DNA of 64,000 nucleotides from Cognaticolwellia sediminilitoris (GTDB taxonomy: Bacteria > Pseudomonadota > Gammaproteobacteria > Enterobacterales > Alteromonadaceae): assembly GCA_002104535.1 (NCBI GenBank), contig NBOG01000006.1:126383-190382 (forward strand). Direction: 5' to 3'. Positions 44,759-53,634 of this stretch are shown piece after piece. The stretch's first letter is position 1. Each line of letters begins with the position of its first letter. The translations under genes and the position numbers were made by a program. The notes under the pieces are model-generated. The model saw only the letters and a program-made list of their open reading frames with translations. It did not search any database and was not told the origin of the DNA.

Positions 44759-46501
44759 ATGAAACTAAAAAAACTAAGTGTTGGAGTGCTTATCTTCAGT
44801 ACTTTATTTGGCGCGGCTAACACCTACGCCCACCAAGCAAGTGAACAATTTCAAATACTACTAGAAGACCATTGGCAAACAGCAAACCAAGAACAAATTT
44901 TCTTTCGAAAAGACCCCGATGCATTTCGCATGAAGGGTAAATTACCTGAAATGTCAGCAAAAGGCCGTGAGCGTCGCTCTAATTATAATAATGACCTTCT
45001 CGCACGCATTAACAGCATTGATGTCACTAAGTTGTCTGAAAGTGAGCAAGTGACTTACCGTTTGTTTAAATATGAGCGAGAAACTGAAGCGAAAAGCTAC
45101 CAGTATCAAGACCACCTTTACCCATTAACTTATTACTCAAGCTTTTTTAGCTACTTTGCTGGTGCGCCAGCCAACATGTCGTTTTTAACTGAAAATGACT
45201 ACCGCAATTATTTGATCAGCCTTGCCGATTATCCTCGCTACAACAAAGAGCATATTGTCGATTTAAAACAAGCGATAAAGTTAGGTCATACGCAATATTG
45301 TGAAAGCTTTAAAGGCTATGAAAATAAAATAAGTAAGCATTTAGTCGCCAATGTTGAAGACAGTGTTTTTTACGCACCAATGAAGAAAATGCCAAAAGCA
45401 ATTTCATCTAGCCAACAAGCGCAATACCGCCAGCAAGTGAAAACGTTAATAAAAGACACTGTTATCCCCGAATACCAGGCATTTTATGACTTTTTCACAC
45501 AAGAATACATGACAAACTGTCGTACGACAGCAGGTATCAGCAGTGTGAAAGGTGGTGCTGAGTATTATCAATATTTGATTGAGTTTTACACCACCACTGA
45601 TTTATCAGCCGATGAAATACATCAAATGGGCCTTGATGAAGTTAGCCGTATACGTTTAGATATGCAGAAAATTATCAAAGAAGTAGGTTTTAAGGGCGAA
45701 TTTAAAGACTTTATTCAGTTTTTAAGAACTGACGAGCAATTTTATACTAATACTGCTCTAGATATGATGGAAAAAGCCAGTTATATCACTCGCAAAATGG
45801 CAGCACAATTACCGAAGTGGTTTTCGGTATTACCGCGCAGCACCTTTGATATTAAATCTAGCCCGAACGGTGGCGCCTACTATGTTGCTTCAGACGGCAC
45901 AGGTACAACGCCGGGTACCTATTTCTTAGAAACAAAAGATTTAAAGAGCCAACCGTTGTACACCTTAGAAGCGCTAACTTATCATGAAGCCGAGCCAGGG
46001 CATCACTTTCAAAGTGCCATTGCTCAAGAAGTGGATATGGCCGAGTTTCGCAAAACCTTATATCACTCAGCTTATGGTGAAGGCTGGGGCTTATATGCTG
46101 AACGCTTAGCTAAAGAAATGGGCTTTTACCAAAACCCGTATAGTGATTTTGGTCGTTTAACATATGAAGCATGGCGAGCATGTCGTTTAGTGGTAGATAC
46201 TGGTATCCATGTTAAAGGTTGGACCCGTCAGCAAGCCATTGATTATTTAGCGGACAATACGGCATTAAGCATGGCAGAAGTCACCGGACAAATAGATCGT
46301 TATATTAGTTGGCCTGCGCAAGCATTATCGTACAAAATTGGTGAAATAAAAATTCGTCAATTACGTGCTCAAGCAGAAAAAGCCTTAGGAAAAAAATTCG
46401 ACATTCGACTATTTCATGATCAAATGTTGAAAAATGGCAGCTTGCCGATGGCCTTACTTGAAGAGTTGACGTTAGACTGGATTAAACAGCAACAATCTTA
46501 G
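44759..46501 (+). CDS. Secreted DUF885 family protein, putative metallopeptidase
   Basis: 580 residues. Signal peptide MKLKKLSVGVLIFSTLFGAANTYA (no lipobox) indicates periplasmic or secreted location. DUF885 domain with the signature EALTYHEAEPGHHFQSAIAQ, then SAYGEGWGLYAERLAKEMGFY, WRACRLVVDTGIHVKGWTR and QIDRYISWPAQALSYKIGE. It is a clear paralogue of the lipoprotein at 18470-20248, with nearly identical blocks in the second half. Monocistronic with a strong terminator after it. Confidence 0.88.
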   Translation: MKLKKLSVGVLIFSTLFGAANTYAHQASEQFQILLEDHWQTANQEQIFFRKDPDAFRMKGKLPEMSAKGRERRSNYNNDLLARINSIDVTKLSESEQVTYRLFKYERETEAKSYQYQDHLYPLTYYSSFFSYFAGAPANMSFLTENDYRNYLISLADYPRYNKEHIVDLKQAIKLGHTQYCESFKGYENKISKHLVANVEDSVFYAPMKKMPKAISSSQQAQYRQQVKTLIKDTVIPEYQAFYDFFTQEYMTNCRTTAGISSVKGGAEYYQYLIEFYTTTDLSADEIHQMGLDEVSRIRLDMQKIIKEVGFKGEFKDFIQFLRTDEQFYTNTALDMMEKASYITRKMAAQLPKWFSVLPRSTFDIKSSPNGGAYYVASDGTGTTPGTYFLETKDLKSQPLYTLEALTYHEAEPGHHFQSAIAQEVDMAEFRKTLYHSAYGEGWGLYAERLAKEMGFYQNPYSDFGRLTYEAWRACRLVVDTGIHVKGWTRQQAIDYLADNTALSMAEVTGQIDRYISWPAQALSYKIGEIKIRQLRAQAEKALGKKFDIRLFHDQMLKNGSLPMALLEELTLDWIKQQQS

Positions 46502-46532
46502 TGAAGGTACATAAAGCAATGTTCTAATAAAC

Positions 46533-46566
46533 AAAGAGCAAGCACTAAAAGTGCTTGCTCTTTTTT
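46533..46566 (+). terminator. Terminator of the second DUF885 gene
   Basis: AAAGAGCAAGCAC / GTGCTTGCTCTTT with a 5-base loop and a following T run. Confidence 0.92.
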
Positions 46567-46726
46567 ATTGCTATTATTCTAATACCCACAAACAATAGTT
46601 AAGTTAAACTGAAGCAAAATCCAGCCTATAAAATAAACAGCTGACTATAATATAGATACATGTAAATTTTTATAGTAAATTAACAAAGTAATAACATCAG
46701 CCAAATTCTCAAAAAGGAATAATGAC

Positions 46727-46981
46727 ATGAACATTGGAAACAGAATACTCATACTTGCGATATCTTCAGTATTGTTTGCTTGTGGTAGTACAAGTAATAA
46801 AACCTCGCTCGCAAAAGAGAATACCGAAGGTTTAATTTGTAAATCAGAGAAAGTTTTAGGCAGCAAAATACCGAAGAAAGTCTGTAGAACACCAGAACAA
46901 ATGGAAGCAGAGATGTTAGCTACTCAAGATGCCGCTAGACGCATGCGCACATCAGGTAGAGCTGACGGCAATACTATGTAA
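46727..46981 (+). CDS. Small lipoprotein of unknown function
   Basis: 84 residues: signal MNIGNRILILAISSVLFAC with lipobox LFAC, then a mature part with two Cys in LICKSEKVLGSKIPKKVCRTPEQM and an Arg/Met-rich end. The C...IPKKVCRTPEQ block recurs in small proteins of marine gammaproteobacteria as I recall it, with no known function. Good AAAAAGGA ribosome-binding site before the ATG; followed by a terminator. Confidence 0.75.
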   Translation: MNIGNRILILAISSVLFACGSTSNKTSLAKENTEGLICKSEKVLGSKIPKKVCRTPEQMEAEMLATQDAARRMRTSGRADGNTM

Positions 46982-47037
46982 TTCTAAATCAATAGAAAAT
47001 ATATATCTTTAGATGAATTTTATTTTCTTTAGGCAAT

Positions 47038-47064
47038 AAAAAACCCGGTATAAACCGGGTTTTT
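47038..47064. terminator. Bidirectional terminator between lipoprotein and rpmG
   Basis: AAAAACCCGGT-ataa-ACCGGGTTTTT, flanked by A and T runs between converging genes. Confidence 0.9.
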
Positions 47065-47081
47065 AAATAAGCGGCAATCAA

Positions 47082-47237
47082 TTACTTGATTTTAGCTTCT
47101 TTATACATAACATGCTGACGGATACGAGGATCAAACTTTTTGATCTCCATTTTTTCAGGCATTGTTTTTTTGTTCTTATCAGTAGTGTAAAAGTGACCTG
47201 TACCGGCACTAGAAACTAAACGAATTTTATCACGCAT
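47082..47237 (-). CDS. rpmG: 50S ribosomal protein L33
   Basis: 51 residues: [20 protein letters not shown], then [20 protein letters not shown] and [10 protein letters not shown], matching bacterial L33 of the zinc-free type (no CxxC pairs). It follows rpmB by 9 bases, the usual rpmB-rpmG operon. Confidence 0.96.
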   Translation of the reverse strand: MRDKIRLVSSAGTGHFYTTDKNKKTMPEKMEIKKFDPRIRQHVMYKEAKIK

Positions 47238-47246
47238 TGTAATTCC

Positions 47247-47483
47247 TTAAACTTTTTCGCCACGGGCACGGATATCAGTTAAAACTGCATCAATACCTTT
47301 CTTATCGATAATACGCATTCCTTTCGGAGTTAAACGTAATTTAACGAAACTATTTTCACTCTCAACCCAAAAACGGTGAGTTTGAAGGTTAGGTAAAAAA
47401 CGACGACGAGTCGCGTTTCTTGCGTGCGAACGGTTGTTACCAACCATTGGCTTTTTGCCTGTTACTTGGCAGACTTTAGACAT
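47247..47483 (-). CDS. rpmB: 50S ribosomal protein L28
   Basis: 78 residues as in E. coli: [40 protein letters not shown], and the C-terminal [15 protein letters not shown] segment. First gene of rpmB-rpmG. In E. coli radC lies directly upstream; here three extra genes separate them. Confidence 0.96.
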   Translation of the reverse strand: MSKVCQVTGKKPMVGNNRSHARNATRRRFLPNLQTHRFWVESENSFVKLRLTPKGMRIIDKKGIDAVLTDIRARGEKV

Positions 47484-47719
47484 ATGAGTACTCCAAAATT
47501 AATTTCAGCTCGAGCTATATTTCCCCAAGACCGTCGCCTCGGGATCCTGAAAAAGGTGGCATATTATAGTGAAACTGAAAATCGAAAGCCAGTATTAATC
47601 ACCTTTAAAGTAAACATAATTGAAAGATGATGTAATTCAATGGTTTAACGAAGAAAAACAAGCCAGATAAAGTATTTTATGCGTTATTATTATCCGAGTG
47701 GAGTAATAATAACGCAATA

Positions 47720-48106
47720 TTAGCTTATTTTTGAGTCTAATAATTTGCGCAATTTTTCTTTTTGATCTTTATTACACAGTTCATCAATCAAAATGCGAAT
47801 AATATGCGACTTTGCTAATTGGCTATCATGAGCCAACTCTTGCAGTTGTTCGATGGCAGCTTCACTTAAGGTAAAGGTAGCCGGGCGAAAACGACGCCCA
47901 CCTTCCGCACTGTTCTCCGCCTGTCGAGCAGCATGCGCTTTTGCAGCCAAAACCGCTTGCTGTAACGACAACTCATCGTGCTCACGGCTAACAATTTTTG
48001 GCTGACCTTGGGCATAATTTTCCGCATCAGCAATAAATTCATCAACGGTGAATTGCTTTTTCTTTCTCGGGCCGTCCTTGGATTTTTTTAAATCACTTAA
48101 ACTCAT
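47720..48106 (-). CDS. Ribbon-helix-helix-type partner of the ParA-like ATPase
   Basis: 128 residues. The N-terminal half is Lys-rich and likely disordered (MSLSDLKKSKDGPRKKKQFTVDE). The C-terminal half, after RPATFTLS, has a short strand and two helices (EAAIEQLQELAHDSQ, AKSHIIRILIDELCN), the pattern of a ribbon-helix-helix DNA-binding fold, then a basic helical end. It overlaps the ParA-like gene by 14 bases, as partition pairs often do. Possible centromere-binding or partner protein; this is inferred from context. Confidence 0.6.
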   Translation of the reverse strand: MSLSDLKKSKDGPRKKKQFTVDEFIADAENYAQGQPKIVSREHDELSLQQAVLAAKAHAARQAENSAEGGRRFRPATFTLSEAAIEQLQELAHDSQLAKSHIIRILIDELCNKDQKEKLRKLLDSKIS

Positions 48107-48761
48107 GAGAATTGTCCGGTTTCATCGCCAATAGCTCTTCAGCTATCGCTATCATTTCTAGAGCTGCTTTACTCTCAGGCTCAATTTCAAGCACTGATGA
48201 ACCCAGCTCTTCACTGTCATCGTAAATATTACGATTAAACGTTACTGCGTTTAAAACATTAATACCGAATGAGCTGCAAACTTCTTTTGCTTCTAAAATA
48301 CGACCCGCTTGATTCGGCAGTGAAGGGCATTGTGTAATAACAAATGATGCCAACATTTTAGGGTTAACCATTTTACAAGTACTGAGCATATCTTCCATAT
48401 GTGGTACGGTTTTTAAATCACGACGTTTCGGACGCAGTGGAATAATGACATGATCAGCGACAGACATTGCAGCACGCAGCGCTAAGTTATCTTGGCCACC
48501 ACAATCAACAACAACATAATCGTAATGCTGATTAAGGCTTAATAAATCATTGCGGATTTTACCATACAGCTGAATACAGTTTATTGCGGGTAAAGATGGA
48601 TCGGAATTTCTTGCTTGTATCCAGTCAGACGTCGTGCGTTGTGGATCACAATCAACCATCAATACAATCGCTTTTTTCTCGCGGGCAAAATACACAGCTA
48701 AATTCTGTGCTAAGCAGCTTTTACCACTTCCGCCTTTTTCCCCGCCTACTAAAATCATCAT
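48093..48761 (-). CDS. ParA/MinD-family P-loop ATPase
   Basis: 222 residues. Deviant Walker A KGGSGKS (residues 9-15), followed by the switch region DCDPQRTTSDW and VVVDCGGQDN, then VIIPLRPKRRDL. No N-terminal DNA-binding domain is present, so it is of the small ParA type. Such proteins position DNA or protein complexes through ATP-dependent cycling. With its overlapping partner it resembles a plasmid partition cassette, yet sits among core genes between radC and rpmB. Confidence 0.85.
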   Translation of the reverse strand: MMILVGGEKGGSGKSCLAQNLAVYFAREKKAIVLMVDCDPQRTTSDWIQARNSDPSLPAINCIQLYGKIRNDLLSLNQHYDYVVVDCGGQDNLALRAAMSVADHVIIPLRPKRRDLKTVPHMEDMLSTCKMVNPKMLASFVITQCPSLPNQAGRILEAKEVCSSFGINVLNAVTFNRNIYDDSEELGSSVLEIEPESKAALEMIAIAEELLAMKPDNSHEFK

Positions 48762-48843
48762 CTCGGTAATTCCTTGTTTACTACTTAAAATACAACAACC
48801 CTTTCATTATAGTTCAATAATCAAAAGGTAACTTAAGCTTAAT

Positions 48844-49161
48844 TTAATCTGTTAATTGCACTGCAATTTCAAACCAACCATTATCTTGTTTAATTGAGCG
48901 CAATACTTTACCAAACAATGTTTGGCTACTTGGATTCGCTGCTTTAAATATAATTTTTACTTGTGTGTTTGCAGCTATAGCACAATCACAATCTACTTTT
49001 AAGCCACCACGAGAAAAATCTAAACACGCTATTTTCTTACGTTGTTCATTGTTATTGTCATCAGTCCAAACAATATCAATTAACTCTTTTTCCATATCAA
49101 TACGGAAAGATTGCCTGCGTTCGTTTTCTTCACTATCTAGTACTTTGTCAATATCGCTCAT
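48844..49161 (-). CDS. PilZ-domain c-di-GMP-binding protein
   Basis: 105 residues, a single PilZ domain. The ligand motifs are RRQSFR (RxxxR type, about residues 15-20) and DFSRGG (D/NxSxxG, about 48-53), followed by VKIIFKAA and GWFEIAVQLTD. It probably reports c-di-GMP levels to an unknown partner. It lies 82 bases upstream of the ParA-like gene on the same strand. Confidence 0.82.
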   Translation of the reverse strand: MSDIDKVLDSEENERRQSFRIDMEKELIDIVWTDDNNNEQRKKIACLDFSRGGLKVDCDCAIAANTQVKIIFKAANPSSQTLFGKVLRSIKQDNGWFEIAVQLTD

Positions 49162-49191
49162 AGAGATTCCTTATTTACAGCTTTTACTAAA

Positions 49192-49872
49192 TCATTGCGT
49201 ATTAATTCGACCATGTTCAGCATACGAATAACAGTGGCAACCCGCAACTATTATATGATCAAGTACTTTTATATCAATTAAAGCAAGCGCTTGCTCTAAA
49301 CGAGTAGTGATATTGTTATCTGCAATACTCGGCTCTGCGATACCAGACGGGTGGTTGTGAGTTAAAATAACTGCCCCAGCTTGGTACTTAATTGCCATCT
49401 CAACCACAATACGCGGATAGACAGCCGCCGCATTAATCGTCCCGAGAAATAAGCGTTCAAACTTTATCACTTGATGCTGAGTATCCAAAAATAATACCGC
49501 AAATACTTCGCGAGTTTCATGGCGCAACTCTGCTTTTAAAAAGTTTTGTGTACTTAGTGATGAGGTCAATGCTTGTCCTGATTGCATTTGCTCGGCTAAA
49601 TACCGTTTAGACATTTCCATACACGCTTGTAACTGCACATATTTTGCCGCACCTAAACCGTGATGCAAACAAAAGCCTTTTAAATCAGCTTGATATAACT
49701 TTGAAATACTGCCGAAACTTTTGAGTAAATTTCTGGCAAGGTCAACAACATGGCAGCCTTTAACACCAGTTCGTAAAAATATTGCCAGTAATTCTGCGTC
49801 ACTTAAGCTACTTGCGCCGTGCTGAAGTAGTTTTTCTCTCGGTTTTTCATCCGTTGGCCAGTCTTTTAACAT
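49192..49872 (-). CDS. radC: RadC family (JAB1/MPN domain) protein
   Basis: 226 residues from ATG 49872 (MLKDWPTDEKPREKLL), which has AAGGA 8 bases upstream; a longer in-frame start at 49932 would run into the coaBC promoter region. N-terminal helix-hairpin-helix part (GASSLSDAELLAIFLRTG), and a C-terminal MPN+ domain with EVFAVLFLDTQHQ, HNHPSGIAEPS and its metal motif HxHx(7)SxxD-type spacing. Despite the name, no DNA-repair role is established. It is divergent from coaBC, as in E. coli. Confidence 0.94.
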   Translation of the reverse strand: MLKDWPTDEKPREKLLQHGASSLSDAELLAIFLRTGVKGCHVVDLARNLLKSFGSISKLYQADLKGFCLHHGLGAAKYVQLQACMEMSKRYLAEQMQSGQALTSSLSTQNFLKAELRHETREVFAVLFLDTQHQVIKFERLFLGTINAAAVYPRIVVEMAIKYQAGAVILTHNHPSGIAEPSIADNNITTRLEQALALIDIKVLDHIIVAGCHCYSYAEHGRINTQ

Positions 49873-49956
49873 GAATGCATCCTTGCAAAGTGATTTTAAA
49901 AAAAGCGCGAACAATGCTATCTTATCGCCCATTGTTGTTATTAAGATTAGCAGTTT

Positions 49957-51201
49957 ATGCAGATTCTTCAGGGTAAAAAAATTCTTTTAGGGATTAGTGG
50001 TGGTATTGCCGCTTATAAAACACCAGAACTAGTGCGTCGATTAAAAGACCAAGGTGCTGATGTTCGGGTAGTAATGACAGAAGGTGCAAAGGCTTTTATT
50101 ACGCCTTTAACCTTACAGGCTGTGTCTGCTAATGCTGTGTCTGATAGCTTATTAGATACTCAAGCTGAATTGGCAATGGGTCATATTGAGTTAGCGAAAT
50201 GGGCCGACTTTATTTTAATAGCCCCGGCCACCGCTGATTTAATCGCTAAAATTGCCCTAGGCATGGCTAATGACTTACTGACCACGCTATGTTTGGCCAC
50301 TGCTGCGCCCATTGCTATCGCGCCAGCGATGAATCAACAAATGTGGCATAACCAAGCCACACAAAACAATATCAAAACATTAATGTCCTATCGTTACAGC
50401 ATTTTTGGCCCAGGTGCCGGAGAGCAAGCCTGTGGTGATATAGGGTTAGGCCGGATGTTAGATGTCCCTGAGTTAGTGACTTTAACTTGCGAACAAATTG
50501 CTAAAACCATGCCTGATGCTAATTCCTCTGAGCAAAAGCCACTTTCTGGTCAACATTGGTTAATCACTGCGGGGCCAACTCGTGAGGCAATTGATCCAGT
50601 ACGTTATATTTCAAACCATAGTTCAGGAAAAATGGGTTTTGCTATTGCTAGAGCAGCCCAAGAGCTTGGTGCAGAAGTGACCATTATTTCTGGGCCGGTA
50701 AATTTAAGTACCCCAGAAAGTTGCCAAAAAATATCGGTAACCAGTGCGACAGAAATGCACCAGCAAGCATTAGAGCATGCACCCGCGGCTGATGTTTTTG
50801 TTGCTTGTGCCGCCGTGGCCGATTATCGAATTGACCATATTGCCAGTGAAAAAATTAAAAAATCACAAGACACTATGCAACTTAACTTGATTAAGAACCC
50901 TGATATTGTTGCAGATGTCGCCGCTTTGGCTAACAAACCTTTTACTGTAGGTTTTGCTGCAGAAACACAAGATGTTGAGCATTACGCGCGCGACAAGTTA
51001 GCACGTAAAAAACTCGATATGATTGCCGCAAATAATGTTGCTGCCGCAGGCCAGGGCTTTAATAGCGAGGATAACGCTTTGACAGTTTTTACTGCCACTG
51101 ATGAAAAGGTGTTGCCATTGATGAGTAAAAATGAGCTTGCAAAACAACTGGTGCAACATATTCAAGACAAGTTATCAAAATCATTAAAAACGAAAAGCTA
51201 A
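49957..51201 (+). CDS. coaBC: Bifunctional phosphopantothenoylcysteine decarboxylase/synthetase
   Basis: 414 residues. The N-terminal flavin domain CoaC (about 1-190) has [43 protein letters not shown] and [11 protein letters not shown]; the C-terminal CoaB part has [25 protein letters not shown] and the ending [24 protein letters not shown]. It makes 4'-phosphopantetheine for coenzyme A. In E. coli dut follows; here slmA follows after 109 bases with no dut. Confidence 0.97.
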   Translation: MQILQGKKILLGISGGIAAYKTPELVRRLKDQGADVRVVMTEGAKAFITPLTLQAVSANAVSDSLLDTQAELAMGHIELAKWADFILIAPATADLIAKIALGMANDLLTTLCLATAAPIAIAPAMNQQMWHNQATQNNIKTLMSYRYSIFGPGAGEQACGDIGLGRMLDVPELVTLTCEQIAKTMPDANSSEQKPLSGQHWLITAGPTREAIDPVRYISNHSSGKMGFAIARAAQELGAEVTIISGPVNLSTPESCQKISVTSATEMHQQALEHAPAADVFVACAAVADYRIDHIASEKIKKSQDTMQLNLIKNPDIVADVAALANKPFTVGFAAETQDVEHYARDKLARKKLDMIAANNVAAAGQGFNSEDNALTVFTATDEKVLPLMSKNELAKQLVQHIQDKLSKSLKTKS

Positions 51202-51310
51202 TTTCATTGTTGAATGTCAGCTCAATAACGCTATACAATCACGCTAAATTTTTAGTCGTAGTCCGTTGAGATAATGACTAAAAGTATAACAAAAATAGAG
51301 AATCAGTTTT

Positions 51311-51895
51311 ATGACGGCGACTCAAAAACCTAATCGCAAACAACAAATTCTAGAGTGCCTTGCGCACATGTTGCAAACCAGTGCTGGGCAAAGAATAACC
51401 ACAGCAAAACTTGCCGCTGAAGTCGGCGTTTCAGAAGCCGCTTTGTATCGCCACTTCCCTTCAAAAGCTCGTATGTTTGAAGGTTTAATAGAATTTATTG
51501 AAGAATCGATATTTTCTCGCGTTAATTTGATTTTAACTGATCACAAAGAAGCGTTGATTCGTTGTCACCATATTTTGCATGTATTATTAATATTTGCTGA
51601 GCGTAATCCTGGTATGTGCCGAATTCTTGCTGGCGATGCATTAATGGGCGAAAATGAACGTTTACGTGCGCGTGTTAACCAGTTTTTTGAAAAGCTTGAA
51701 TCTCAATTTAAACAAGTTTTACGTGAAAGAAAGCTCAGAGAAGGTAAAGGTTTTACTATTTCAGAGCAGGCCTTAGCGAATATTTTATTGGCTTATGCAG
51801 AAGGCAAAATCAACCAATTCGTGCGTTCAGATTTTGCTAAAAAACCGAGTGCCGATTTTAATGAGCAATGGCAATTTTTGATGGCTGATAAATAA
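51311..51895 (+). CDS. slmA: Nucleoid occlusion factor SlmA
   Basis: 194-residue TetR-family protein: [40 protein letters not shown], then the SlmA-specific helices [30 protein letters not shown]. SlmA binds chromosomal sites and blocks FtsZ ring assembly over the nucleoid. ATG start; no strong ribosome-binding site. Confidence 0.96.
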   Translation: MTATQKPNRKQQILECLAHMLQTSAGQRITTAKLAAEVGVSEAALYRHFPSKARMFEGLIEFIEESIFSRVNLILTDHKEALIRCHHILHVLLIFAERNPGMCRILAGDALMGENERLRARVNQFFEKLESQFKQVLRERKLREGKGFTISEQALANILLAYAEGKINQFVRSDFAKKPSADFNEQWQFLMADK

Positions 51896-51945
51896 AAATT
51901 AATAAATTGGTTTAAAACCACACCGATAAAAATTGTTATCGAAAA

Positions 51946-51965
51946 CGCCTAAGTTAACTTAGGCG
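51946..51965. repeat. 20-bp perfect palindrome between slmA and pepD
   Basis: CGCCTAAGTT / AACTTAGGCG, a perfect inverted repeat with no spacer, 17 bases before the pepD GTG. It could be an operator, a terminator-like hairpin for slmA (no T run) or an mRNA structure near the pepD ribosome-binding site. Confidence 0.7.
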
Positions 51966-51982
51966 AAAATTAAGGAATACCT

Positions 51983-53455
51983 GTGAGCGCTTTATCACAC
52001 CTAAAACCGAATAAATTATGGCAAATTTTTGAACAGATTTGTCAGATACCCCACCCTTCAAAACATGAACAAAAAATATCACTTTGGATCCAGTCATGGG
52101 CAAAAGAGTTAGGTCTTAGTATCAAAGAAGACGCGGTGGGTAATTTAATTATTAAAAAACCAGCCACGGCTGGAATGGAAAATAAAAAAGGCGTAATTTT
52201 ACAAGCTCACATGGATATGGTGCCGCAGAAAAATGCCGATACCGAGCATAACTTTCTAACCGACTCGATTAAGCCTTATATTATTACAGAGGCTGATGGT
52301 GATTGGGTAACGGCAGAAGGCACAACGTTGGGTGCAGATAATGGCATAGGTTTATCATCAGCATTAGCTGTTTTGGCGAGTGATGATATCGCCCATGGTC
52401 CGTTAGAAGTGTTAGTTACCATTGACGAAGAAGCGGGCATGACGGGTGCTTTCGGTCTTGAAGCCGGTTGGCTTGACGGTGAATTATTGATCAACACTGA
52501 TTCTGAACAAGAAGGTGAAGTTTACATGGGCTGTGCTGGTGGTATTGATGGCGAAGCCACATTTGCTATTACCTATGAAGATGCCCCTGCTGATGTTGAA
52601 TCTTTTAACCTGTCTATTTCGGGTTTAAAAGGCGGCCATTCTGGCGTTGATATTCACACAGGCCGAGCCAATGCGAATAAGCTTTTGGTCCGATTTTTAC
52701 TTGAAGCGAGCAATGAGTTTAATTTACGTTTAACGGAATTAAATGGCGGTAGTTTACGTAACGCTATACCACGTGAAGCGGATGCAAGTTTTGTTATTAG
52801 TAAAACACAGGTTGCAGCATTAAAAAGTAAGTTGGCTGATTATTTAGCAACGATACGTCATTCATTAGCCGCAATCGAAACTGATCTTGAAATGTTACTG
52901 ATTTCACCAGAAACATTTGATGAGTGTTGGACACAACAAACACAAAGTAATATTTTACGAGCGCTGAGTGCCTGTCCTAACGGTGTTTTACGTATGAGTG
53001 ATGATATTGAGGGCATTGTTGAAACGTCATCAAATTTAGGTGTTATGCGCAGTAAAGGTAACAAGTTTGTTACGATGACTTTAATTCGTAGTTTACATGA
53101 CGATGGCCGATCAGATGCGCAAACTATGGTGCAATCGGTGTTTGAATTGGCTGGCGCTGACATTAAATTTTCTGGCGCTTATCCAGGCTGGAAACCAGAT
53201 ACTAGCTCGGCGCTCATGCAAACTGTACGTGAAACTTATCAAACTTTATTTAATAAAGTACCTGAGATTATGGTGATTCACGCTGGCCTAGAATGTGGTT
53301 TATTTAAAACGGCTTACCCACACTGGGATATGGTGTCATTTGGACCAACGATAAAATTTCCGCATTCACCGGATGAAAAAGTACAAATTTCAACAGTGGA
53401 GCAATATTGGCAATTATTGGTTGCAGTATTAGCTAATATTCCCGAAAAGGCTTAA
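51983..53455 (+). CDS. pepD: Aminoacyl-histidine dipeptidase (M20 peptidase D)
   Basis: Di-zinc cytosolic peptidase. GTG start with AAGGAA upstream gives MSALSHLKPNKLWQIFEQIC, aligning with E. coli PepD; 490 residues (E. coli 485). Metal and catalytic segments: LQAHMDMVPQ, TTLGADNGIGLS, TIDEEAGMTGAFG, NTDSEQEGEVYMGCAGG, GGHSGVDIH, and VIHAGLECGLF near the C-terminus, with FGPTIKFPHSPDE. Confidence 0.96.
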   Translation: MSALSHLKPNKLWQIFEQICQIPHPSKHEQKISLWIQSWAKELGLSIKEDAVGNLIIKKPATAGMENKKGVILQAHMDMVPQKNADTEHNFLTDSIKPYIITEADGDWVTAEGTTLGADNGIGLSSALAVLASDDIAHGPLEVLVTIDEEAGMTGAFGLEAGWLDGELLINTDSEQEGEVYMGCAGGIDGEATFAITYEDAPADVESFNLSISGLKGGHSGVDIHTGRANANKLLVRFLLEASNEFNLRLTELNGGSLRNAIPREADASFVISKTQVAALKSKLADYLATIRHSLAAIETDLEMLLISPETFDECWTQQTQSNILRALSACPNGVLRMSDDIEGIVETSSNLGVMRSKGNKFVTMTLIRSLHDDGRSDAQTMVQSVFELAGADIKFSGAYPGWKPDTSSALMQTVRETYQTLFNKVPEIMVIHAGLECGLFKTAYPHWDMVSFGPTIKFPHSPDEKVQISTVEQYWQLLVAVLANIPEKA

Positions 53456-53555
53456 TTACACGTATGCGCGGTATTTAAACTACCGCGCTACTTCGCTGTG
53501 ACATATTTGCACGTAATATACTATGCTTAATGAAATCCTCCTGAGCAATGTCCTC

Positions 53556-53577
53556 TTATTAGGCTAAAGTCTAATAA
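53556..53577. promoter_or_regulatory. Operator-like inverted repeat upstream of crbR
   Basis: TTATTAG (53556-53562) and CTAATAA (53571-53577) are perfect inverted repeats around GCTAAAGT. On the minus strand the core reads TATTAGACTTTAGCCTA, which closely matches TATTAAACTTTAGTCTA at 60713-60729. Candidate binding site, possibly for CrbR (inference). Confidence 0.5.
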
Positions 53578-53634
53578 ACAAATCAACGTAAATCATTTAA
53601 GCTGAAATTGGGGTTTTATATAGGAAAAAGTAAC

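Noticed and set aside
49873-49932. Longer radC reading frame starting at 49932
   Set aside because: The extra 20 residues have no counterpart in RadC, reach into the coaBC promoter region, and ATG 49872 has a good AAGGA site.
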